Assembly (NCBI GenBank): GCA_001630475.1
Contig: KV419459.1
Span: 60,207 to 90,335, forward strand
Length of the DNA stretch: 30,129 nucleotides
DNA from: Sistotremastrum niveocremeum HHB9708
Taxonomy: Eukaryota > Basidiomycota > Agaricomycetes > Sistotremastrales > Sistotremastraceae
Reading direction: 5' to 3'
Part shown: in pieces, positions 21,454 to 30,129 of the stretch
Numbering within the stretch: the first letter of the stretch is position 1
Layout: each line of letters opens with the position of its first letter
Program-made: the position numbers and the translations under genes
The notes under the pieces: generated by a model
Database searches by the model: none
The model's input: the letters and a program-made list of their open reading frames with translations, nothing else
Told to the model about the DNA's origin: nothing

Positions 21454-22440
21454 ATACTCTATAGTCGACTAATTCTTCTCTAAACTATACTAATTCCTCG
21501 TAATCGATTTCTTTGCGATACCAATGTAGCGTGCGGCGTTAACGGACTTCAATCTCTAGTAGACAGTCCCAATCGGTACATGCCGTATAACACAGCTTGC
21601 CACGTCTCCTTCCCTCAAGGACGAAGTCATGGAGATGTCAAACGATGTTTCTTTGTCCTTTCTCAAGCCGCCCCGCCGTCATTACCATTATACATGGCTG
21701 CATAACTATCAGGTGTGTGTCTCACTGACTGAATCTTAGCACGGTGCTCAGATATAGCATGGCAGCATCTTGATTCCGAAATCGACTTCACATCGTCCCT
21801 CGCCATTCCACCTCTCAGCTCGCGTCGTGAGCATCGTTAGCATCCCTATTTCTCATCCTCATGGCTCGATCTCTAACCGCGGCATCCAGGTATGAAATCG
21901 ATGTACAATCTTGGGTCGTTACGCGGCGTTGTGCCTGTAATGCTGTGGGTGTGAATCTATCGGTAAGCCCTCATCATACCTATTGGACTTCACCAGGACA
22001 CTCAATCGTTATATTAGCACTCCATTCAACGCCTGTACTCACGTACAGTTGGGTTTCGTTCAGTACGGTATCGGCACGAATGAGAGTTTGGCGATTCACA
22101 GAATAGAGAAGCACGAGAGAAGAATACTTGACGGTCAATGAAAGGTGCGGATATTGAAGTTTCATGCTATATCGTAACCCTTACTCAATATTTGTACCAG
22201 GTCTTCCACGGTGATCCTCTCCCTTTCCTTATTCCACGTTCCGATTCTCTTCACAGTCGTTCACCTTCCGATTCATCGATACCTCGCTCGTCACGATTAT
22301 GGCGGTGTATTCTTGGGAGGGCTATCAGGCAAGATTCTATCATATATTCCCTTTCAAGTCTATTGCTGACTTCGTAGCATCACAGAGCAGATGTAGGACC
22401 AAGGTGCAATGTCCAAATGCTGTCATATAAAACTTATAGA
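21454..22440. other. No recognisable gene
   Basis: Frames of up to about 80 codons (21861-22106, 22138-22377) lack domains and clear introns. No transposon termini are seen. Confidence 0.5.
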
Positions 22441-22464
22441 GAAGTTTATTAATAAATATTAATG

Positions 22465-22719
22465 ATGGACCGGTCATGACTGGTTGCAGGACTGGTTGCA
22501 GGACCGGTCATGACTGGTCACAACTGGTTGTAAGTCTTGCGACTGGTCGCCTAGTGAACCAGTTGCTTCAGTCAGACTGGACCGAGGACTGCAGTTACAA
22601 CTGAAGACCACAGTTGCAGTTGCAAATTGCCTAAATTTAGGCAACTGGCAACTGCAAAAAATCGCCGGTTGCGCCTGCGGCGCGCCAAAGTCCAGTCCTA
22701 ACCGGACTTTCGAACTCTA
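22465..22719. repeat. Right subterminal motif array and terminal inverted repeat
   Basis: Repeated GACCGGTCATGACTGGT and ACTGGTTGCAGGAC units are followed by CAGTTGCAGTTGC and GGCAACTGGCAACTGC. A perfect 18-bp palindrome TTGCCTAAATTTAGGCAA centres near 22634, and the terminal repeat ends CGAACTCTA at 22719. The motifs match the left end and elements A-C. Confidence 0.8.
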
Positions 22720-22727
22720 TAGCTCGC
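22720..22727. repeat. Right target-site duplication (TAGCTCGC) of the giant hAT element
   Basis: It is identical to 1373-1380 and lies inside gypsy coding sequence directly after the right terminus. Confidence 0.9.
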
Positions 22728-24589
22728 GTCTTCACTGTATGGTTCAGGATGGCATCTACTTCTCTCAGCGGCATCGAATCCTTGGCGACTATATACTCTT
22801 TGCCGTTGATCGTATCGATTCCATCTTCAGACGAAGCTTCCACATGCAAGACTTGCTCTATTCTTTGCGGTTTCACCAGCGATTGGAGGTACTGTCGTAC
22901 TGCTGGACTGACGGCGAGAAGGTGAGCCGGCGTTATTTCTTGAATCCTTCCTTCCAAAAACATCTTAACTACTTCTTCTACTAGTTCTTTATTCTCTGCC
23001 GGGCTTTTGAATTGACTCCTGGGTTGGAACTCTTGGAGCTTCTGAGGTTGTGCCGTCGGAGTTTCTACCGGTTTCCGATTTGGAACTTGGATTGCCGCTT
23101 TCGGCTTCGGAATGGGAGTGGGTCTCGTTTTCGTTGGTTCCGGAATTGATGCCGTCGCCACGAGTTCCTGAGGTTCGGCTTCTTCTTCTTCGTCCTCCTC
23201 TACTTGTGCTATATACGGTAACACTTCAAGGATGTAGGCTCCGTTCGTATCTTGATTTCGGCTAGCTCCCGTCGGTTTACTAGGCGTAACTATGGACGAA
23301 TATAAAGTTGCCTGTTTCGAGAGGTGAGTGTCCAATCGTTCTTTGATGCACTGGCCTGGTGTTCCTCTAGGTATCATTTCACCTGATGGACCTAGGAAGT
23401 GCCCGTCTGACTGTCTCCTCTTCATGCGGTTGGAGTTTATGTACTCGTCAACCGTCATGCAGTCCTTTATACCGTGTCCTTGTATTCCGCAGAAGAGACA
23501 TTTAAAAGGTGCGTCAGTGTTCCTGTTATTGAAAGCTGACTGCGGGTTTCGATTATAGGAATGAGGATTTATGGTCGGTACGTTCTGCGCCGTTCCTATT
23601 TTTGAAGTGAACGATGCGAGAGTTTGGGCTAGTTCTCTCCGGTCTTCCTTCATCGCTCTGTTCTGTTGCTCCTGGTTTTGCTGCATTTGAACGACTAGGT
23701 CCCTGAATAACCTGGCGCTTTCGTCCTCTCTTTTGATGACTATCTCTTCTTTGTGTACTTTCGGCTTCTTCTTCTTTTCTTCTTCTTCACTCGAACTTGA
23801 GCTATCGGAATCGTCACTCGAGTCGTCCGAGTCAGAACTATCGTCTTCGTCGGCTGACTCTTTAGACTTTTTAGGGGATTTGACTTTCTTGCTCCTGAAG
23901 TACCACACAGCGCAATGGCGGATTTGTGCGTATGTGTAGTCGTCTACCGGATTATGAGGACGAATTTCAATTCTGGCGACTTCAGTAATATTCTTGTATA
24001 CTTTGGTCGGAAATCCTTCCGCATATAAGGTGTCGATTTGGTCGTTCGATATGAGGTTGGCGGATTGGAGCCATAAGGCTATCGTATTGAACTTGTTGTC
24101 GTATTTGGTAAAGTGATCGATGTTCTTCATTTTCTTCTTATGAATTTTCCTGACTAGTTTTACCAAGTCCTTCCGAGAGTAAAGGCGGTTTTGGTCGATC
24201 TGTGGATAGCATAACAAAATGCGGGCTTTATAAGCGTCCCAATCATTTCCTCCGTAGCCAGGTAGGCGTTCCCACAACTTTCTACTCTTCTTCTCTGCAT
24301 ATTGTGAGACGGTTTCCGTCATGATTTCTTGAGTGAGTTGCGCTCTATGGGCACAGGTTTCGAATTCTCTCAAAAAGTCAGGCAGATCCGAAGGTGTTCC
24401 ATCGAACTTAGGCGCTCCTCGGGTACCTGGAAAGGGCATTGCTACCGCAACTAAAGGTACAACCGGTGGCTGTTGTGGGTTCTGTGGCTGGTTCGGCGGC
24501 TGCTGTTGTCCCGCATTGTTGTTTTGATTCTGAGGTGGTGGTGCATTCGGTGGGTTTCCTTGCGGGTTCGGTGGCTGATTTTGGTCCAT
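22720..24589 (-). pseudogene. Ty3/gypsy Gag (5' half of the Gag-Pol frame), cut by the giant insertion
   Basis: From ATG at 24589 about 623 codons are native before the frame runs into the inserted element at 22719 (it stays open for about 27 foreign codons, to 22637). It is a retrotransposon capsid precursor. Order: Gln/Pro/Asn-rich N-terminus; capsid region (KFDGTPSDLPDFLREFE, KLWERLPGYGGNDW, RILLCYPQIDQNRLY); a Ser/Asp/Glu-rich acidic stretch followed by Lys-rich sequence; a CCHC zinc knuckle at C364-C367-H372-C377 (CLFCGIQGHGIKDC); then a Pro/Thr-rich linker towards protease. The frame continues into the protease at 1380 and below, so Gag and Pol were one polyprotein without a frameshift signal. 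The frame is also open upstream of the ATG, with no other Met, to a stop at about 24979. The coding part shows no internal stop, which suggests the retroelement was young when hit. Confidence 0.88.
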
Positions 24590-25084
24590 TAGAGCTAATG
24601 CGATTGCTGTAAGACGAGCTCGAAGAGCGTCTCTGTCGAAGAAATGTGGTGGTAGGTTGGGATCCGGTAATAAATGTTCACGAGGGGGTGACGGTGCTAC
24701 GGGTGTGCTATCGTCTGATCGAGAACGGCTGGATATTGAAGGAGTAAGCTCTGGTAGCTCTCCGAATATTTCTGATGGTCCTGGCTCGCTTCGATCCTCG
24801 GACGGTGTCGGTGAGTTTTCGTTTTCTCTCTGTCTCTGCTGATTGTCTTGCTGCTGTGTAGGAGGGTTAGCTCTCCGCTTTCCTCTTCCTAGAGTCTGGT
24901 TTTCGGGGTCGAATTCGGGGAGCTGCGGCCAGCTAGGTCTTCTTGTCGGTACGAGGTTTCTTGGAGGAATGGTTGGTTATTGGTTCTGACTGCGAATCAG
25001 GGAGACTGGGGTTCGGCCCAGCTAAGAAGTGGAGTGGAGGAGAATTGAAGATTATTCAGATTTACTCCCCCTGCGTCGGTCACC
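24590..25084 (-). other. Gypsy 5' leader with in-frame extension and candidate primer-binding site
   Basis: The Gag frame remains open from 24589 back to about 24976 (Pro/Ser/Arg-rich, no Met). Further upstream the minus strand at 25084-25066 reads TGGTGACCGACGCAGGGG, a TGG-initial sequence where a tRNA primer-binding site is expected, preceded by CTCTTCATC. Which tRNA would match is not determined. Confidence 0.4.
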
Positions 25085-25800
25085 AGATGAAGAGTCGACT
25101 AACAGACTTGGGGGTCTGTCGACGATAAAGGAAGGGTTTTAGGATTTATAGGGCTTTGTGGTACGTAGATCGAGGTAGAATATGTTGTATTTACTCGATT
25201 GAAGTACTTAGTATTATATAACACTGTTCCTACTGCTCGAGACGATATGAACGAATGTGAAGAGTATTTTTGAGGGATTTATGTTGATTTTCGATTCAGA
25301 GGGGTGTTGGGGGACTTCAGAGTGCCGAGATTTGATGCTACTAACTCTCAGTCGTGCCTACGAGTCGCGTCTTACGATTCTCGAGATCACACCGGATGTT
25401 TCTTGCTCAGTCTAGGTCTCTGTTTGTCTACTAGAGGGAATATGGTACATTGGAGCGTATTCGCAGGAGTTTTATACTAATAAATATGGGTCTGACGAAT
25501 CAAATGAATAAGGCGATGAATAAGAATGATCCGCAGGCGATCGGAAAGACGATGCGATGAGAAATCGAGAGGTAAGTCGAGCAGGTTATAGCATATGAGA
25601 GACTGACGAAATAAGGTAATTATTAATAAAAAGGGCCGTGCCGTCTCGGTTTTGGTAAGCGCAGATGATGCGTATGACGATGTTGTCGTTTTAGAGGGGA
25701 GAGCGGCAGGCGGGAGAATGAGTAAGGTGTTTTCGGTGAATGTGGACTTTACGACAGAATGGCGGAGTTTGAATTATTAAGACTAAAAAGGAAAGTCAAA
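25085..25800 (-). repeat. Probable 5' LTR region of the gypsy element
   Basis: This non-coding stretch lies upstream of the leader on the minus strand. It contains a TATAAAA box (25470-25476, minus), as expected for an LTR promoter. No second LTR is inside the window, because the pol side is truncated at 249, so the boundaries and the TG..CA ends cannot be fixed. Confidence 0.4.
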
Positions 25801-25846
25801 CGAAAAAGGAAAAGAAATTTATTATCGGCTACCGAGAGACTCTACA

Positions 25847-26104
25847 TCAACCAGCGCGAAAATAGTCCAGGTCCTTCAAGCTTATCTCGACGGGTGTCTC
25901 TTTGAAGCTGGTTCTGGATTTCGATCGGTGCTTGATCTGCATTTTCATCCCGGACTCAGGCCTGAATCCCACGTCAACTGCGATTGCACTCTGAAATTCT
26001 CGCTTGATTGATGATGCCGCAAGTTCTGTATCCTCTCCTGATGCTCTTTGACGTGCTATATACGAAGCCTCGAGTTTCTCGAACATATGTCCCTTTGAGC
26101 ACAA
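25847..26104 (-). CDS. Hypothetical short frame (85 codons), doubtful
   Basis: This minus-strand frame from ATG at 26104 to TAA or TAG near 25847 begins MCSKGHMFEKLEASYIARQR. It is charged, with no signal peptide, membrane segment or recognised motif. It may be the last exon of a longer gene cut by the retroelement just to its left, or chance. The 200 bp upstream offer no clear earlier exon. Confidence 0.25.
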   Translation of the reverse strand: MCSKGHMFEKLEASYIARQRASGEDTELAASSIKREFQSAIAVDVGFRPESGMKMQIKHRSKSRTSFKETPVEISLKDLDYFRAG

Positions 26105-26498
26105 TGCTGGCTACGACTGAGATCAATCCCCAGTCGTACTACTGTCGCCTTCGAAGCATAAGTCACGTATTGTCCCAGTCCAAGTTCATAGCCTGCCTCC
26201 ATTTATCCGGATAATATCGGGTGCTATATCATAATCTGTAAAACATGCAATGTGACAAAGTACCAATAAAATCCAATCCAGGACCCGTTTCGACCCTCTG
26301 GCCCCAGTATGTATGTGATTCTAGGAAAGGCTGCAACCGCTGTGGCAGTGGCGAAATCTGATTGCTATTTGAAAAATAATGTCAAAGACAAAGATGACTG
26401 TGAACAACTGATCAGAGACTGGGTCTGTGGATGCATGTGTGAAGATGAAGAGGATGAGAGCAAAGGACCGAAGACGTACGACACGATTTGATTAGATA

Positions 26499-29286
26499 TT
26501 AAAGGTCAGTATCCGTCATGTTGATGACATGATGATTATCAGCCAGCCATGTAGAGGACGGAGGAGGAAGTCCGGGAGGGTCGAGGTCAGCTGAGGTGAT
26601 TACAGAAGTAGTATGATCGTTAAGGGTGCTAATGGGAAGAGAAGGGATTTCATCGGGATCGTAAGATTCCGATAGAGGGGGAAAATCCAAGTTTGAATTT
26701 TGAGCGTCTGGTGAGATGGCGTCGTCTTGTGCTGCAAAAATAGGAGAAGGAGGGAGAGGAATAGCAAAGGGAGCAAAAAGAGCCTCGTGTCCTGAGGCAC
26801 GTTAGATGGCTTGGAGAAAGGAAGGGAAAAGCTTACTATGCAGGAGTATGAGAGCAGCGTTGCGAGTATCTGGGCTGGTGCGCCGGAGTTCAACATCAGC
26901 CCACGGGTGAGCCAGTTCCAGATGCACGCATTGCTGGAGAAAATGATGAACGCCGGCAGGATCTGACACTGTCGAGATGTCGCACTGCCCGAGATGTGCG
27001 ATCGAAGTGTCACTAGCTTTAAGCCAAGTCCACCATGAAGGATGTTGACCGATGTGTGCGATGATTGGGGAAAGATCGAGGTCGGAGGGGAATTGAAAGG
27101 GAGATCCAGCAGCGTTCACAAAGACAGAAGATGGGCCATCGGGATCGATATTGGACCAATCACGAGAAGTCAAGAGGAATTCGGAGAGAAAGCGAAGAAC
27201 CTCATTCTTGCGATCGCCGATGATCAACTTGAGAATGTCATCGTACCAGGTAGAGTAGGAATTGGCGAGGATGAAGGATCTGAGAGCGGAAAAGTGATCA
27301 ACATGGGAAAGGATCCGCGTGACGTCGTCGGATTTGTCAGCTCGAAGGAGATCGGAGCAATGGTCCACAGATGAAAGGAAGATCCGTTGGTGATTTCCCA
27401 AGTCGATGTTGTGGTCGTGAATGCAGAGACACTTGGCAACGAATTTGTCGAATGGGAGAGAAAGGAGATCCAAGATGTGCGTGTAGTTTTCCCATGTTGA
27501 AGTGAGTTCGCCAGAGATTTTGTCTGTCCGTTGGCTGAGGAGGAATTCTGACAATTGAATTGCTCGGCGTTCTTCCTCGTCTTCTTTCTTTGCTTCTTCT
27601 TCTCTTTTCTTCGATCTTGCCATAAAAAATTCATTTCCCTCTCTCGCCCATCCGTCTTGGAGTGCTCTGTCTTCCCTGTTCCGCTCTATCTGCTTCCGTC
27701 TCCCAGGAAACCATGCGCTGAGCCGAACAATCTGCGCAGTGACCGTTTCCTTCACGCGGAACGAGGTATCAGTTGCCATCAATCGCGTATACACCTTCTG
27801 CCACTGATCCACCGATCCTCCTCCAGACTGCACCCAAACTCTATACGACAGAGAAGCCGCCGCACGATCTAAGAGAGTAGGATCACTGGCTTCTGCGATG
27901 TGGTCCAGGTATGTTGCGAGCAGTGTTTCTTTGGATTCAGACTGAACTTCGACCCTGTTCCTTTGAATCCAGTCTTGCGCTTTCTTCATCAAGTTCAGCG
28001 TCTTCATCCACTTCTTCCACCGGATCTTCGTCATCGTGGTTCTGAAAGACTTCCACGACTTCTTCGCGACCAACGTACGCATCCGTCTCCCTCCACTTTT
28101 GAGGGCATCTGACAGTCGCACAGTCTTGAACCGCATCCATCCAGCGTTCAACGGTTCTTGAATTTTGACCTCGGACCACCATTTTCCTCCCTTCACAACT
28201 CTCTCCTTGGACCACGTCCAAATACTTTTGACAGCTGTCGCAAAACCAGTGTCCGCCTCACCGACGATGACTCGACTGATCAACCCTTCGAACACCGAAG
28301 CTTGGTATCGGACAGCATGGTAAGTCGTTGCGATCATCGTAGCGACGATGCCACCGACAAGAATGACGCCGAGAGCCCAGGTCGCGAGGAGAATCGTGGC
28401 TTGCTCCTCAAACGAATGTGAGACGTTCCATAGCTGATAGAGGAGACCAGACATAAATAAGCCGATGGATCCAAGCAGCATCCAGTACAACACTTCCATA
28501 AGTGCCTGGAGCCATTTCTCAGCCCGTCGCATGCGCTCGATATGCCAAAACATCCGCTCACGCCAGGTCTTCTTGTTAGGTCGGATGGTTAATCGTCTGA
28601 CCCATTGACGGCCGAGAGCGCACAATACGGCGATGATGATCTAGTTTGCAGTTCAGTGCTCATTCTTTCTATCTTTACTAATATGACGGACCGCAGTGAT
28701 TAATGATAGATAATAGAAGGCGCAGACAGCTTCATCAGAGCGAGGAGGAAGCGGAGGGGCTTGCGAAGATGTGGAGTTGCCAGAGTTATCTGAAGTCGGG
28801 AGCAAGGTTTGAGTAGCAGGCACCAGAAAGGCAGTAAGGACTGCTGAAAACAGCGCGATCTATTTGCAATTACTAATCCCTGTATTTCCCACCAGTGAGT
28901 CACTCACGAATATAAGCGTAACATCCATCGTCCCATTCCATTCATCTGCTTTTTCCTTCGTCTTCGCCATCACCATGTCGTATAGCGCAAGACATGTAGA
29001 TTCGTCTTCGAGCTCCTTTTGATCATACGGCTGATCGTCTACAATATCTTATCAGTGTTCTCCAAATGCTGTTCGTTTCAAACTTACTCTTCAAGGCATC
29101 CCTCGTCAACACGTCGAATTTCTTCCCATGATCCAAAAGAGTGCTCTCCACTTTCTCCATCGTCGTACCTAGCTTCTCAACGACGGCGATCAACTTGCTG
29201 AAGTTCGCTGCCAGAAGAGTATTTGTCGGCCCATCGACTTCGGCTTCTATTGCTGCAGGTTCGTCTGGATGAGATGTAGATGACAT
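26499..29286 (-). CDS. DUF6535-type multi-pass membrane protein, five exons, 864 aa
   Basis: Exons 29286-29088, 29038-28908, 28859-28692, 28640-26837 and 26791-26499 join exactly in frame (2595 nt). The N-terminal ~65 residues look helical and may form a coiled coil (NFSKLIAVVEKLGTTMEKVE). A four-helix membrane domain typical of the agaricomycete DUF6535 family follows: WNGTMDVTLIFIALFSAVLTAFLV, interrupted by an intron; YYLSLITAIIIAVLCALGRQW; a basic loop; MLLGSIGLFMSGLLY; and a long ATWALGVILVGGIVATMIAT-type helix. About 600 residues of soluble, Trp- and Lys-rich then Asp/Leu-rich sequence complete the protein, and the tail is Pro/Asp/Ser-rich. The family's biochemical role is unknown. The start is the first ATG, with a DEPAAIEAE N-terminus. 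This gene is outside both transposons and shows no damage, so it represents the resident chromosome. The C-terminal exon is the least certain. Confidence 0.82.
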
Positions 29287-29699
29287 GGCGGTGAGGGGAG
29301 AGAGGGAGCCCTAGGGAGCGAGGGACGGACGAAGAGCTGGTCGTGATCAAATATTTAAGCAGTGTTTGTTTGGTTCCTCACAGCCCTCAGCCCTGATCAA
29401 TCTGATCCTCATCGCCGTCCAGGAACGATCTCACGCTGTCAAGATCAGCGCGCTTCTCTTTTCCTTGAAACTGTTCCTTTGAATGACTCAGTGACGTCAT
29501 GATCAGGGTTGTACTTCAAATATTTGTGACTCTTTCTTTGGACTTGATCGTCTCATTGGCCTTTACTAGGATTCGCATTTCTCTATGTTCAAGAAGTAAC
29601 TGAAATGCGTGCTTGTTCTGAGTATGAGATCGTGTCGCTGTTCGCTTCGCGTTCACGCGGTGCGGGCGCCTAATCTGCTTCCGTCGCGGCGGGTTCAAA

Positions 29700-30129
29700 T
29701 TTTTTACGAGTTGTAGTATGAAATACGAAAATTTGTCCTTCTCTTGCGAGAGCGACCTGCATTCTTGACAGTGATTGCGAGCTCAATTGATTATATTTTA
29801 AATTAAAATTTTTACCGTACATGTGTATCATTAATATCTCCATGATGGCACCTTTCCGATAGATTTTACATGCGTCCTCGTTGTTTGAGCCCGCATATAC
29901 TGCATTTTGGCCCCATCCGAAATCCGGTTTTAAACTCCGCGCCAGCTGTTTTCGAGCCTCAAAATTTCATGTTTGACAGCGATAGCACACTCAAAGCTTA
30001 ATGTAAATTCAAAAATCAAATTACACGAGCTATAATAGTGTATGCCTTGAGGTCAGGCCCAAGACATGCATTTTCCCTCCCCGGGAAAGCGTTCAATTGA
30101 GCAATCGATGATTTTGAGCGCTAAGGTTG
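29700..30129 (-). repeat. Dispersed repeat R2, inverted relative of 21029-21453
   Basis: Its reverse complement aligns to R1 with scattered substitutions and short indels over about 430 bp. It reaches the window edge, so it may continue. It lies about 0.4 kb upstream of the DUF6535-type gene, and no coding frame is conserved between the two copies. Confidence 0.85.

Larger units (their letters stand above)
1381..22719 (+). mobile_element. Giant (21.3 kb) hAT-type transposon carrying cargo
   Basis: Left terminus TAGTGTTTAAAAGTCCAGTT and right terminus (reverse complement) TAGAGTTCGAAAGTCCGGTT match at 16 of 20 positions and fit the hAT 5'-YARNG rule. The flanks carry a perfect 8-bp duplication, TAGCTCGC. 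The flanking sequences are two halves of one gypsy gag-pol frame that rejoin exactly on removing the insert and one duplication copy, so a single insertion is the simplest reading. Both ends carry dense short subterminal motifs (GCAACTGG, ACCGGTC, GTTGC). The only intact transposase gene inside is an hAT transposase 2.5 kb from the left end. The rest is a 162-aa unknown gene, decayed phosphoketolase and acetate kinase genes, smaller transposons and about 6 kb of anonymous DNA. That this transposase moves these ends is inferred. hAT elements are usually about 2-6 kb, so the size is exceptional. Confidence 0.85.

Noticed and set aside
26309-26491. Plus-strand 60-codon frame with several Cys residues
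   Set aside because: It ends just before the 3' end of the DUF6535-type gene, has no promoter or intron support and no known motif.
27042-28421. Plus-strand frames of 70-110 codons
   Set aside because: They are antisense to the large coding exon of the DUF6535-type gene.
1-30129. CRISPR arrays, bacterial operons, ribosomal RNA genes
   Set aside because: None seen; regular spacer-repeat structure and bacterial signals are absent, and introns show a eukaryotic genome.

Overview
The window looks like nuclear DNA of a basidiomycete fungus, most likely an agaricomycete. Genes are cut by many introns of about 45-55 bp with GT..AG ends, there is a DUF6535-type membrane protein, and the retroelement is a basidiomycete-style Ty3/gypsy. 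There is no sign of bacterial gene organisation.

The main structure is a nested one. A Ty3/gypsy retroelement on the minus strand (gag at 22720-24589 and upstream, protease and start of reverse transcriptase at 249-1380) is split by one 21,339-bp insertion, 1381-22719. The insertion is flanked by a perfect 8-bp target duplication (TAGCTCGC at 1373-1380 and 22720-22727). Its ends are inverted repeats starting TAG.GTT, which fit the hAT rule (8-bp duplication, 5'-YARNG termini). Removing the insert and one duplication copy joins gag and pol in the same frame across the protease active site. I read it as a giant hAT transposon.

Inside the insert, from left to right: a subterminal array of GCAACTGG/GACCGG-type motifs; an unrecognised intact 162-aa gene (2653-3242, minus); a shared promoter region with a TATA box facing each way; an intact 13-exon, 956-aa hAT transposase (3877-7368, plus); then a decayed phosphoketolase / acetate kinase / phosphoketolase block (8262-16170, all minus); then about 6 kb without a convincing gene; then the right subterminal array. 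The phosphoketolase-acetate kinase pair would convert xylulose-5-phosphate to acetyl phosphate and then to acetate plus ATP. Both phosphoketolase copies are broken. Acetate kinase keeps an open frame but has lost conserved motifs.

The decayed block is full of small transposons. Three 509-516 bp elements have the same termini as the giant element, each with a perfect 8-bp duplication. A second hAT-like family (TAAGGCYTCC ends) has two members, and two 98-bp foldback elements sit in two different phosphoketolase introns.

Outside the insert, to the right, lie the retroelement leader and a probable LTR (about 24590-25800), then an intact five-exon DUF6535-type membrane protein gene (26499-29286, minus), then a dispersed repeat (29700-30129) whose inverted relative lies inside the giant element (21029-21453).
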